DNA of 64,000 bases. Origin: Gammaproteobacteria bacterium. GTDB taxonomy: Bacteria > Pseudomonadota > Gammaproteobacteria > Pseudomonadales > Cellvibrionaceae. Below the pieces are notes generated by a model that was not told the DNA's origin, made no database searches, and worked only from the letters and a program-made list of their open reading frames with translations. The translations under genes and the position numbers were made by a program. Shown piece by piece: positions 40,504 to 49,749 of the stretch (within the stretch, counting starts at the first letter, position 1; the number at the start of each line of letters is the position of its first letter). The stretch is from positions 332,843-396,842 of the forward strand of contig SEBV01000007.1 of the NCBI GenBank assembly GCA_004172865.1. The letters are read 5' to 3'.

Positions 40504-41796
40504 ATGAATAATAACGATAAAAATGCGGCTGTAATTCTGCCGTTGGTTTTGATTGTTAGCCTTTTCTTTTTGTGGGGAATGGCGAATAACCTTAACGATA
40601 TTTTGATTACCCAATTTAAAAAAGTCTTTTCTCTCAGCGATTTAAAATCTGGTTTGGTGCAATCTGCTTTTTACACCGGTTATTTTGTGTTTGCGATTCC
40701 GGCGGCCCTTTACGTGAAGCGGTTTAGCTATAAAGCCGCTGTTATCACCGGCCTGCTTTTATACGCGTTTGGCGCTTTGCTGTTTTACCCGGCAGCCGCG
40801 CAACGTGAATACAGTTTGTTTTTAGGTGCGCTTTTTATTATCGCCAGCGGCCTGGCGTTTTTGGAAACTTCGGCGAATCCGTTGGTAGTGGCCATGGGCG
40901 ATCCTGCAACGGCAGAGCGCCGCCTGAACTTTGCGCAATCCTTTAATCCTTTCGGCTGCATCACCGGCATTTTTATCGGCCGCGAATTTATTTTATCCGG
41001 CCATGAGCCAAGCGCCGCCGATTTGGCCGCTATGACGCCTGCTGCGCTTGAGCAGTTCTACCAAACCGAATCCCAGTCTGTGCAAGGCCCTTACTTGGTT
41101 ATTGGTGCTCTTGTATTGTTGTGGGCGCTTTTTGTGTTTCTCGTGCGTTTTCCAAAAATCGCAACCGAATCAACCTCCGAGCGCTCCGCAAGTTGGACGG
41201 ACTATAAAAATCTTCTCGCAAATGGGCGCTTCCGCTTTGGTGTTTTAGCGCAGTTTTTTTATGTGGGCGCGCAAGTTTGTTTGTGGAGTTTCACTATTCG
41301 TTACGGCCAACAAGCTTTGCCGGGCACCGGCGAAAAAGTTCTGGCTAACTATTTAATGGCATCGCTAGTGGCTTTTATGGTGGGCCGATTTGTAGCTACC
41401 GCGCTTATGTCGCGCGTTAAACCCAGTTTGCTTATGTTTGCTTATGCATTAGTAAGCGTGGTGTTGTGTGCAGTAGCAATTCTCATCCCAAACCTTATTG
41501 GTATGTTTGCCGTGGTTGCTACCAGCTTCTTTATGTCGCTGATGTTCCCCACAATTTTCGCGCTAACAATTAAAAATATTGGCGATCAAACCAAAGCGGG
41601 CTCTTCACTATTGGTGATGTCAATCATTGGTGGTGCTGTATTGTCGGCGCTTATGGGATTTGTATCAGACCTATCCAGCATTCATGTGGCGGTGATAGTG
41701 CCTCTTGTCTCATTTGCGGTGATAGCTGCGTTTGCATGGGCTTGTAGCAACGAAGTTTACATATCCGCAAATAACGCTCCTATTGCAGCAAGTTAA
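40504..41796 (+). CDS. fucP: L-fucose:H+ symporter FucP
   Basis: 430 residues, a 12-helix major facilitator protein. The segments FLWGMANNLNDILITQF and GLAFLETSANPLV carry the Asp and Glu that correspond to the proton/substrate residues of E. coli FucP. It imports L-fucose with protons across the inner membrane; L-galactose or D-arabinose are alternative substrates. It opens the fuc gene row and is 14 nt from the lactonase gene. The ATG follows TTTACGAGTAAAAATT, a weak ribosome site. Confidence 0.9.
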   Translation: MNNNDKNAAVILPLVLIVSLFFLWGMANNLNDILITQFKKVFSLSDLKSGLVQSAFYTGYFVFAIPAALYVKRFSYKAAVITGLLLYAFGALLFYPAAAQREYSLFLGALFIIASGLAFLETSANPLVVAMGDPATAERRLNFAQSFNPFGCITGIFIGREFILSGHEPSAADLAAMTPAALEQFYQTESQSVQGPYLVIGALVLLWALFVFLVRFPKIATESTSERSASWTDYKNLLANGRFRFGVLAQFFYVGAQVCLWSFTIRYGQQALPGTGEKVLANYLMASLVAFMVGRFVATALMSRVKPSLLMFAYALVSVVLCAVAILIPNLIGMFAVVATSFFMSLMFPTIFALTIKNIGDQTKAGSSLLVMSIIGGAVLSALMGFVSDLSSIHVAVIVPLVSFAVIAAFAWACSNEVYISANNAPIAAS

Positions 41797-41810
41797 GAGC
41801 GGGCCAAGTT

Positions 41811-42647
41811 GTGATAGATGCGCATCAACATTTTTGGCGAATTGGCGAGCATGATTGCAGTTGGCCAACGCCGGATTTAATGGCAATTTATCGCGATTTT
41901 TTGCCGGATGATCTTTTACCTTTGGTCGAGCAAACAGGCGTTACCGGTACTGTATTAGTGCAATCACAACCGAGTGATGCCGATACGGATTTTTTGTTGC
42001 AGCTGGCGCATAAGTCTGACCTAATCAAGGCCGTTGTGGGATGGGTGGATTTATCTTCACCTAGTGCGCCTGAACGTATTCTGCAACTAGCGCAACATCC
42101 AAAGTTTCGTGGTGTGCGACCCATGTTGCAGGGCTTGGCAGATGATGCTTGGATTTTAAGACCTGAGCTTGAACCTGCAATAACTGCTATCAAGGCGAGT
42201 AATTTAAGTTTCGATGCTTTGGTGCACGTACGGCATTTGCCTCACTTGCAGGTTTTTGCGGAGCGCCATCCTGATTTGGCGATTGTTATTGATCACGCTG
42301 CAAAACCGGCAGTTGCTAATGATGAGTTTTCGGCTTGGGCGACAGCTATCACCGCGCTTGCCGACCTTCCACGGGTTTATTGCAAGTTATCTGGACTATT
42401 GACAGAAGCAAGTTCGGAGCAGGGTGTTGCTGTACTTCAGCCATACGTGATGCAGCTATACCGGCTTTTTGGCTCTAAACGTTTGATGTGGGGAAGTGAT
42501 TGGCCAGTATTAAGTTCGGCTCCAAATTCGCAATACAATGCTTACGCAAGCTGGCTGAAGTTAGCCAAAGAGTTGTTATCGCCAGTTTCCATCACAGAGA
42601 CTGATGAAATTTTTGGTTTAACCGCGAGACAGTTTTATCGATTTTAA
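41811..42647 (+). CDS. Amidohydrolase, probable L-fuconolactonase
   Basis: 278 residues from a GTG start, giving MIDAHQHFW. The metal-dependent amidohydrolase fold is shown by DAHQHFW at the start, IVIDHAAKP in the middle and WGSDWPVL near the end (Asp of the active site). This COG3618-type family includes L-fucono-1,5-lactonases and rhamnonolactonases. It would open the lactone made by the fucose dehydrogenase. It is directly behind fucP, in one transcript. Confidence 0.85.
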   Translation: MIDAHQHFWRIGEHDCSWPTPDLMAIYRDFLPDDLLPLVEQTGVTGTVLVQSQPSDADTDFLLQLAHKSDLIKAVVGWVDLSSPSAPERILQLAQHPKFRGVRPMLQGLADDAWILRPELEPAITAIKASNLSFDALVHVRHLPHLQVFAERHPDLAIVIDHAAKPAVANDEFSAWATAITALADLPRVYCKLSGLLTEASSEQGVAVLQPYVMQLYRLFGSKRLMWGSDWPVLSSAPNSQYNAYASWLKLAKELLSPVSITETDEIFGLTARQFYRF

Positions 42648-42708
42648 CGCTACAGTTAGTGGGCTTTAACTTGTTCAGATAGGCGACATCTGATATTTTT
42701 AATTTTCT

Positions 42709-42740
42709 TTTACATATAACTCTAACTATTTACATATAAA
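42709..42740 (+). promoter_or_regulatory. Putative operator in front of iclR
   Basis: TTTACATATAAC (42709-42720) and TTTACATATAAA (42729-42740) are 20 bp apart and end four bases before the iclR ATG. They repeat the pair in the lldD/fucP region with one base changed in each box. Binding here would block iclR expression, i.e. autoregulation. Confidence 0.5.
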
Positions 42741-42744
42741 AATT

Positions 42745-43545
42745 ATGGCTACCAACGACACTACAATTGATTCGGCAACTGAAGACAACGACCGTAAATA
42801 CCGCGCGCCCGCACTTGAGAAAGGTTTAGATATTCTCGAACTGCTTGCACGCCATGGTTCTCCAATGACAACTTCCCAAATGGCAGTGACTCTGGGCCGC
42901 TCGGTAAGCGAATTATTCCGCATGGTGCTCGCACTGGAATTTCGTGGCTTTATCGAATCATCACCTGATGGTCGCGATGGTTATACGCTAACCAATAAGC
43001 TATTTACCTTGGGTATCGCCCAAGGTTCGGCGCGCTCGCTGCTCGAAACCGCGCTGCCGGTGATGAAAGATATCGCCCGTGAGCTTGGGCAATCCTGTCA
43101 CCTCGTAGTGCCGTCCGGCGATCAAATTGTGGTGGTGGGTCGTATCGAGAGCCCGATGGATTTAGGTTTCTCTGTACGCGTTGGATATCGCCGCCGTCTG
43201 GTGGATACTAACTCGGGCTTAATGCTCTACGGTTTTGCATCAGAAGAAAGCCAGGCGCGTTGGTTGCCACAACTTCGTGCTTCAGCAGAACCGGAACGTA
43301 TTGAACGATTTCTCGAAAAATCCAAAGCTTCAGTGGCGCGCGGTTATGTGCAATCGCCAAGTGATTTTGTTGAAGGCGTTACCGATTTGTGTGTTCCCGT
43401 GATTGGTTTGAATGGAGCAACGGCGGTCATCAATGTTCCGTTTATCACGATTAAGGCGCAGGCAGTGACTCACGAACAGGTGATCGAAAAACTAAAACTC
43501 GCAGCGCGAAAAATCGCGGATGCATTGAGTAACGAAGGGCGCTAA
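42745..43545 (+). CDS. IclR-family transcriptional regulator of the fucose locus
   Basis: 266 residues. The N-terminal winged helix begins at APALEKGLDILELLARHGSP, split here as APALEKGLDILEL and LARHGSP. The C-terminal effector domain has QSCHLVVPSGDQIVVVGRIES and ends with a KLKLAARKIADAL helix. IclR proteins bind sugar acids or related metabolites. Its place between the lactonase and the fucose dehydrogenase makes it the likely local regulator. The stop codon lies in the terminator hairpin. Confidence 0.9.
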   Translation: MATNDTTIDSATEDNDRKYRAPALEKGLDILELLARHGSPMTTSQMAVTLGRSVSELFRMVLALEFRGFIESSPDGRDGYTLTNKLFTLGIAQGSARSLLETALPVMKDIARELGQSCHLVVPSGDQIVVVGRIESPMDLGFSVRVGYRRRLVDTNSGLMLYGFASEESQARWLPQLRASAEPERIERFLEKSKASVARGYVQSPSDFVEGVTDLCVPVIGLNGATAVINVPFITIKAQAVTHEQVIEKLKLAARKIADALSNEGR

Positions 43546-43559
43546 CAGCGCCCTTTTTT
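43537..43559 (+). terminator. Intrinsic terminator overlapping the iclR stop
   Basis: GGGCGCT and AGCGCCC form a 7-bp GC-rich stem followed by TTTTTT. The iclR TAA stop is formed by the last stem base and the first two loop bases. It separates the fucP-iclR unit from the catabolic unit behind. Confidence 0.85.
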
Positions 43560-43678
43560 ATTGTGCAAAAGGAGCTAAAATTCTTTGGTAGGGATATGTT
43601 AACTTTGACTATAATAAGGTAAAATTTATTTTATTGGCAAATTAATTTTTAATTATAAAAATATAACAAAAAGGTGGA

Positions 43679-44770
43679 ATGAGAGTGAGAGTGCCATTGT
43701 CCCTTGATTCAGCGACCCTGACTGGTTTTAAACCTTTGGGCAGCAAACCTTTGCTAATGCCCAAGCTTGGATTTGGCGCTGCTCCCATCGGTAATTTGTA
43801 CACCGCAATGAGCGATACAGATGCAGCGGCCACGCTTGATTCTGCTATCGCGCAGGGCATCCATTATTTTGACACCGCACCTCACTACGGTTTTGGCCTA
43901 AGTGAATCTCGTCTCGCGACAACTATTGCCAGCCGCCGTGAAAATTTAATTATTTCTTCCAAAGTTGGTCGCTTGTTAGTGCCCAGCACATCTAGCGATT
44001 ATGTTCGTCATGGCTTTGCAAATGCGCCCGCATTGGAACCTGTTTTTGATTATTCCTATGACGCGGTAATGCGTTCCTTTGAATCAAGCTTGCGTCGTTT
44101 ACAGACAGACTATATCGATATTTTGTTAGCCCACGACCTCGGGCCTTTAACGCACGGTGATAAACACGAACAGCATTTTCAAGTATTTATGGATGGCGGT
44201 TATCGCGCTATGCATGAGTTGCGTGCCGCCGGTTTAGTAAGCGCGATTGGGCTTGGCACCAACGAATGGCAAGTCTGCGAACAAGCACTGAGTTATGGCG
44301 ATTTCGATGCATTTTTATTGGCAGGGCGCTACACCTTATTAGAACAAAGCGCGTGCGATTCTTTTTTGCCTTTGTGCGAAGCGCGCGGTGCATCCGTAAT
44401 CGTAGGCGGTCCGTTTAATTCGGGAATTTTAGCGTCTGGTGTTAGTGGTGCTGGTCCGTTTTATTACAACTACGAAGCTGCGCCTAAACACATTATTGAG
44501 CGCGTTGCACAGCTCGAAACTATTTGTGCTGAATTTGAAATTCCATTAGCGGCGGCGGCTTTACAGTTTCCCGGCGCGCATCCACAAATTTGTTCGGTGA
44601 TTGCGGGTTTGGCATCGCCTGCGCAAGTTAAGCAAGCGATTAGCTGGATAAATCTTTCTATTCCCGAGGAATTTTGGTTGCAATTACGTGCGCAACATTT
44701 ATTGCACCCAAATGCGCCTATACCGACTTCGCCAGTTCCACTGACATCATTATTTTCAACTGAGTTGTAG
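43679..44770 (+). CDS. Aldo/keto reductase, probable L-fucose dehydrogenase
   Basis: 363 residues. Aldo/keto reductase barrel of the D-threo-aldose 1-dehydrogenase/L-fucose dehydrogenase group: LGFGAAPIGNLYTAMSD, FDTAPHYGFGLSE with the catalytic Asp/Tyr, SSKVGRLL with the Lys, and DILLAHDLG with the His. It would oxidise L-fucose to L-fuconolactone using NAD(P)+. GGTGGA precedes the ATG. The uxaA-like ORF starts on the base after its stop. Confidence 0.87.
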   Translation: MRVRVPLSLDSATLTGFKPLGSKPLLMPKLGFGAAPIGNLYTAMSDTDAAATLDSAIAQGIHYFDTAPHYGFGLSESRLATTIASRRENLIISSKVGRLLVPSTSSDYVRHGFANAPALEPVFDYSYDAVMRSFESSLRRLQTDYIDILLAHDLGPLTHGDKHEQHFQVFMDGGYRAMHELRAAGLVSAIGLGTNEWQVCEQALSYGDFDAFLLAGRYTLLEQSACDSFLPLCEARGASVIVGGPFNSGILASGVSGAGPFYYNYEAAPKHIIERVAQLETICAEFEIPLAAAALQFPGAHPQICSVIAGLASPAQVKQAISWINLSIPEEFWLQLRAQHLLHPNAPIPTSPVPLTSLFSTEL

Positions 44771-45094
44771 ATGACTAATACCAAAAAAATCGCACAGGCA
44801 ATTCTGTTGCATCCTAGCGACAATATTTTAGTTTGTGTGGCGCATATTTACGAAGGTGACATTATTACTATTGACGACCAATCAATCGTCGCAACGCGTG
44901 ATATTGAAGTCGGTCATAAACTTGCGCGTCGTGCGCTTGCCGTTGGTGACAAAGTTTTTCGTTACGGCGCACCTATCGGCTCGATGACACAAGCCGCGCA
45001 GCAAGGCGAACATGTGCACATGCACAATATGCAAAGCGATTATATTCCGAGCCACACACGCACTCGGCAAAATAAAGACAGGAGTGAAAGTTAA
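44771..45094 (+). CDS. UxaA-family dehydratase, N-terminal SAF subunit
   Basis: 107 residues with the SAF-like N-terminal domain of altronate dehydratase (IAQAILLHPSDNILVC, IEVGHKLARRALAVGD, YGAPIGSMTQAAQQGEHVHMHNM with conserved His). In E. coli this is fused to the catalytic part in UxaA. Here it is a separate protein with zero-nt spacing on both sides. In the fucose context it should be half of an L-fuconate dehydratase. A similarly split pair lies in the Campylobacter jejuni fucose locus, to my recollection. Confidence 0.85.
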   Translation: MTNTKKIAQAILLHPSDNILVCVAHIYEGDIITIDDQSIVATRDIEVGHKLARRALAVGDKVFRYGAPIGSMTQAAQQGEHVHMHNMQSDYIPSHTRTRQNKDRSES

Positions 45095-46309
45095 ATGGCG
45101 AATATTCAATTCACTGGCTATCAACGCCAGGATGGTCGCAAAGGTATTCGCAATGTCATTGTGGTCGCTTACTTGGTGGAGTGCGCGCATCACGTATCGC
45201 GCAGAATTGTTACGCTCGCCAACGATATGGATGTGCATTTAATTGGTTTTCCCGGTTGCTATCCGAATCAATATGCCTACGACATGATGCGCGCTGTGTC
45301 AGTTCATCCCAACGTTGGGGGCGCATTATTAATTTCGCTTGGCTGCGAAAGTATGAATCGCGATAAATTATTGAAAGATATTAAAGCCACTGGTCGCCCC
45401 GCAGAATTATTGGTGATTCAGGAAAACGGCGGAACAAAATCCACAATTGAAGCTGGTCTCGCTGCAATTGCACGCATAAAATCCGAAACCGAAAAAACTC
45501 CACGTGTCCCCATGGATTTAAGTGAATTAATTGTGGGAACAATCTGTGGTGGTTCAGATGGTACAAGCGGAATTAGTGCTAATCCAGCGGTAGGTCGCTG
45601 CTTTGATGCGCTTGTTGAGGCCAATGCAATTTGTATTTTCGAAGAAACCGGTGAATTAATCGGTTGCGAAACCATCATGGCGGATCGCGCTATAACTCCC
45701 GAACTCGGTATTGAAATTGAAGCCTGCGTTGCCAAAGCAGAAAATTATTATCGCATTATGGGTTTCGGTAGTTTTGCACCAGGCAATGCGGACGGTGGTT
45801 TAACAACGCTCGAAGAAAAATCTATGGGCGCTTATTCAAAATCCGGTTCATCGCCCATCAGCGGCTTAATTAAACCCGGCGATATTCCACCTGCGGGTGG
45901 TTTGTATTTGCTAGATGTAGTTCCCGATGGCGAACCACGTTTCGGCTTCCCCAATATTTCAGACAACGCAGAAATTATCGAATTAATTGCCTGCGGCTCG
46001 CATGTTATTTTATTTACCACCGGCCGCGGTTCTGTTGTCGGCTCAGCAATTTCTCCCGTAATTAAAGTCTGCGCAAATCCAGAAACTTATCGCCGCTTAA
46101 GTGAAGATATGGATGTTAATGCAGGCCGTATTTTAGAGGGCGAAGCAACACTGGATGAAGTCGGTGAGGAAATTTTACAAAATGTAATTGATGTGGCTTC
46201 AGGTAAACGCAGTGTGTCGGAAGAGTTGGGCCATCAGGAATTTATTTTAACCTATAAATCTTTTGAGCCAATCGGCCCGAGTTGTTTGCCAGTTAGGCAG
46301 ATTGCATAA
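45095..46309 (+). CDS. UxaA-family dehydratase, C-terminal catalytic subunit
   Basis: 404 residues. Altronate dehydratase-type C-terminal domain: FTGYQRQDGRKGIRNVI, GCYPNQYAYDMMRAV, LLISLGCESMN, VGTICGGSDGTSGISANPAVG and FTTGRGSVVGSAISPVIKV, with the Cys and Glu residues of the iron site. Together with the 107-residue subunit it gives 511 residues, close to fused UxaA (495). The expected reaction here is dehydration of L-fuconate to 2-keto-3-deoxy-L-fuconate. Substrate is inferred from the neighbours. Confidence 0.88.
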   Translation: MANIQFTGYQRQDGRKGIRNVIVVAYLVECAHHVSRRIVTLANDMDVHLIGFPGCYPNQYAYDMMRAVSVHPNVGGALLISLGCESMNRDKLLKDIKATGRPAELLVIQENGGTKSTIEAGLAAIARIKSETEKTPRVPMDLSELIVGTICGGSDGTSGISANPAVGRCFDALVEANAICIFEETGELIGCETIMADRAITPELGIEIEACVAKAENYYRIMGFGSFAPGNADGGLTTLEEKSMGAYSKSGSSPISGLIKPGDIPPAGGLYLLDVVPDGEPRFGFPNISDNAEIIELIACGSHVILFTTGRGSVVGSAISPVIKVCANPETYRRLSEDMDVNAGRILEGEATLDEVGEEILQNVIDVASGKRSVSEELGHQEFILTYKSFEPIGPSCLPVRQIA

Positions 46310-46354
46310 AAATATTGTGGCGATAAGAATCCCATGTGAGTTCGCCGAGCATTG

Positions 46355-46575
46355 GAGGGAAATTGCCGGAAAACGCACAGGATGTGCGTTTTAGTGACGA
46401 TGCGACAAGGATGTCGCTCCGGAACGACGGCAATTTACCGAATCGCGCAGGAAACACGAATGAGCTGGGTCGCCTTTCTTTTGCTTACTTTTCTTTAGGC
46501 GAAGCACGACTGCATGGATGCAGGAGGTAGAGGAACGCAGGAGCAGTTGCCGAAAGAAAAGTGAGGCCAGCGGCA
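46355..46575. repeat. Composite multi-hairpin intergenic repeat
   Basis: The first module has outer arms AAATTGCCG (46360-46368) and CGGCAATTT (46428-46436), enclosing two perfect hairpins: AAAACGCACA-GGA-TGTGCGTTTT (46370-46392) and GCGACA-AGGA-TGTCGC (46402-46417). The second has arms at 46484-46500 and 46549-46565, built on CTTACTTTTCTTT and AAAGAAAAGTGAG, with CTGCA-TGGA-TGCAG (46510-46523) inside. All three inner loops carry the purine-rich GGA/GGAT core. It fills nearly the whole 304-bp gap in the catabolic unit. I see no ORF, and the design suggests a dispersed repeat family. Confidence 0.75.
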
Positions 46576-46586
46576 GGCGAAAATAA

Positions 46587-47342
<756 letters not shown>

Positions 47343-47380
47343 TCAATTTATTGAAAAATAAAAAATTGTGAGAGAAAAAA

Positions 47381-48229
47381 ATGAAATTACTTAGATACGG
47401 TTTGGCAGGTCAAGAGCGCCCCGGTATTTTGGATAAAGATGGAAAAGTTCGCGATCTATCGAGCGTAGTTACTGATATAAATGGCGCAACACTTTCAGAC
47501 GAAAGTTTAAAAAATATCGCTGCAGTCGATATTAATTCGTTACCGCTTGTTGATGATCCTATTCGATTCGGCCCGTGCGTAAATCATGTGGGTAAATTTA
47601 TTTGCATAGGTTTAAATTACGCAGATCACGCTGCTGAATCTGGTGCCGCTGTGCCAGCAGAGCCTGTTGTATTTATGAAAGCGACAAGCGCGATTACTGG
47701 TCCTAACGATAATGTGATTAAGCCGCGCAACTCCACAAAATTAGATTGGGAAGTTGAGCTTGGCATTATTATTGGCAAACATTCCAGTTACGTTGAATTG
47801 GAAGATGCATTAGATCACATCGCGGGTTATTGCGTGATTAATGATATTTCCGAACGCAATTTTCAATTGGAGCGTCCGGGCGGTCAATGGGATAAGGGAA
47901 AAGGTTGCGATACCTTCGGACCTATAGGGCCATATATAGTTACTAAAGATGAAGTTCCCGATCCATTAAATTTAAATTTGTGGTTAAACGTCAATGGCAA
48001 GACATTTCAAAATGGGTCCACCAATAAAATGGTTTATGGGCCCGAATTTTTAGTTCATTACCTCAGTCAATTTATGAGCCTGCAACCGGGCGATATTATT
48101 AGTACCGGCACACCACCTGGCGTTGGACTCGGCCAAAAACCGCCGTTATATTTAGAAGTTGGCGATGTAATGGAGCTGGGCATTGAAGGCATGGGTTCAC
48201 AAACTCAGCGTGTTGTATCCTTGCAGTAA
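47381..48229 (+). CDS. FAH-family hydrolase, probable 2,4-diketo-3-deoxy-L-fuconate hydrolase
   Basis: 282 residues of the fumarylacetoacetate hydrolase fold: FICIGLNYADHAAESG, the metal ligands in WEVELGIIIGK, ISERNFQLERPGGQWDKGKGCDTF (residues about 154-177), and ISTGTPPGVGLGQKPPLYL. In L-fucose or L-rhamnose routes this family cleaves the diketo acid to pyruvate plus L-lactate. This would make the substrate of LldD at the other end of the locus. GTGAGAGAAAAAA precedes the ATG. Confidence 0.87.
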   Translation: MKLLRYGLAGQERPGILDKDGKVRDLSSVVTDINGATLSDESLKNIAAVDINSLPLVDDPIRFGPCVNHVGKFICIGLNYADHAAESGAAVPAEPVVFMKATSAITGPNDNVIKPRNSTKLDWEVELGIIIGKHSSYVELEDALDHIAGYCVINDISERNFQLERPGGQWDKGKGCDTFGPIGPYIVTKDEVPDPLNLNLWLNVNGKTFQNGSTNKMVYGPEFLVHYLSQFMSLQPGDIISTGTPPGVGLGQKPPLYLEVGDVMELGIEGMGSQTQRVVSLQ

Positions 48230-48243
48230 TTGCAAAAAAATCA

Positions 48244-48278
48244 TTTTAATAATTCCTGCACCGCGGGAATTATTAAAA
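48244..48278. other. Perfect 13-bp inverted repeat upstream of the SGNH gene
   Basis: TTTTAATAATTCC and GGAATTATTAAAA are separated by 9 nt. It lies between the FAH stop and the lipoprotein start. Only A residues follow on the plus strand, so it is a poor terminator; an operator is possible. Confidence 0.5.
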
Positions 48279-48303
48279 ATATAAAAATAAATGAGTGATT
48301 GTC

Positions 48304-49668
48304 ATGAAACATCAATCCTATACTTATGCGATTATTGCTATTAGCTTTTTTTTGCTGGCAGCCTGTAATCACACCGTTGAATCTCCACAAAAAATTTCTA
48401 AACTTCAATCGCAAACTGAGTCGAATTCTCAAGCAATTGCGCTTTACTCTGGTAAAGCTGACTCCGCAATTCGAGTTTTTATTGAAAGCCCTGCAGCACA
48501 ACAAGAGTTGGTTGGCAATAAAGCTGATGTACCAAAAGTCGCCGGTTCATCGGCGCCTAATGCAGATGTCACGGTTACTAAAAATGATAAGAATTCCGCT
48601 GAAGATGCTTTAACATTTTCGTGGAAAGATTCCTGGCGTGCGGCGTTAAATTTTGAAGCGGTAAATCCACTGGATCTAACTTCTTATGTTTCAACAGGCC
48701 TAATCAGTTTTGATTTGCAAGTAATCGAATTGGCCAAAGGTGGATTAGCTTTTAAAACTAAATGCAACAAAGATTGTGAGCGCCAAATTCCTTTTTTGTT
48801 ACCAGCACGCGATCTAATTGGTAAAGGTTGGCAGCATCTTTCTGTTCCTCTGAAATGCTTTGCTCATGATAGTGATAATTTTTCGTCCGTTAATTTGCCT
48901 TTCGCACTTGAAACCGGCGGAGCGGGAACTGTTTCTGTTGCGAATGTGCGCATTGAAAAATCCGGGCAGGGTAATGTTGCGTGTCCTGATTATAAAACTA
49001 TCGCTGTTACTCCATCCATGTTAAATGAATGGTGGTCTCTTGATTGGTGGCAAGATCGTCATCAACAAAAGCTGGATGAAGTAAAAGCACTTAAAGCAGA
49101 AAATAAAAATCCTGAAATTATTTTTATTGGCGACTCCATCACTCAAGGCTGGGAAAAAGATGGCTTTAATGTGTGGAACAGAAGTTATAAAAAATATAAC
49201 GCTGCCGCTTTCGGTTTTGGCGGCGATCGCACTGAAAATGTTTTATGGCGTTTAGTGCATGGTGAGGTCGATGGTTTAAACCCTAAGGTAGCAGTGCTTA
49301 TGTTTGGCACTAACAACGCTGGACATCGTCACGAAGACCCTGCGTTAACCGCGCTCGGAATAAAGCGCAATATCGATGAGTTACAACAGCGTTTACCCAA
49401 CACTAAAATTTTATTGTTAGCTATTTTCCCTCGCGATGCAAAACCTGATGGCGAACTTCGTCAAATCAATAATGGCGTGAATGCAATTATTTCTGGTTTT
49501 GCTGACAACAAGAAAATATTTTTTCTGGATGTTAATAAATCATTCCTTAATGCAGAAGGAGTTTTATCTACAGATATAATGCCTGACTTATTACATCCCA
49601 ATGAACAGGGCTATGAAATCTGGGCGAAAGCCATGGAGCCAACATTAGTAAAATTGTTAAAAAAGTAA
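48304..49668 (+). CDS. SGNH/GDSL esterase lipoprotein with an N-terminal beta-domain
   Basis: 454 residues from the ATG at 48304. A lipoprotein signal peptide ends at FLLAAC. Residues about 45-220 form a beta-rich domain that resembles the C-terminal galactose-binding-like domain of exo-beta-glucanases (SWKDSWRAALNFEA, two Cys pairs). An SGNH hydrolase follows: block I IFIGDSITQGW, block II GGDRTENVLWRL, block III MFGTNNAG, and block V DLLHPNEQG. The enzyme could remove acetyl groups from a polysaccharide outside the cytoplasm. Link to fucose use is by location only. A strong terminator follows. Confidence 0.82.
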   Translation: MKHQSYTYAIIAISFFLLAACNHTVESPQKISKLQSQTESNSQAIALYSGKADSAIRVFIESPAAQQELVGNKADVPKVAGSSAPNADVTVTKNDKNSAEDALTFSWKDSWRAALNFEAVNPLDLTSYVSTGLISFDLQVIELAKGGLAFKTKCNKDCERQIPFLLPARDLIGKGWQHLSVPLKCFAHDSDNFSSVNLPFALETGGAGTVSVANVRIEKSGQGNVACPDYKTIAVTPSMLNEWWSLDWWQDRHQQKLDEVKALKAENKNPEIIFIGDSITQGWEKDGFNVWNRSYKKYNAAAFGFGGDRTENVLWRLVHGEVDGLNPKVAVLMFGTNNAGHRHEDPALTALGIKRNIDELQQRLPNTKILLLAIFPRDAKPDGELRQINNGVNAIISGFADNKKIFFLDVNKSFLNAEGVLSTDIMPDLLHPNEQGYEIWAKAMEPTLVKLLKK

Positions 49669-49722
49669 ATTTAGTTAAAGAGTCCTTTGAGTAAAAGTGT
49701 GATTGTTGAAATGGGGTTTTAT

Positions 49723-49749
49723 AGCCGCTCTAACGAGCGGCTTTTTTTT
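49723..49749 (+). terminator. Intrinsic terminator after the SGNH esterase
   Basis: AGCCGCTC and GAGCGGCT form an 8-bp stem with a TAAC loop and a following run of T residues. It closes the fucose locus. Confidence 0.92.

Noticed and set aside
44771..46309. Frameshifted or broken altronate dehydratase
   Set aside because: The two frames abut as stop then ATG, each domain is complete, and split UxaA pairs are known, so this is a two-subunit enzyme.
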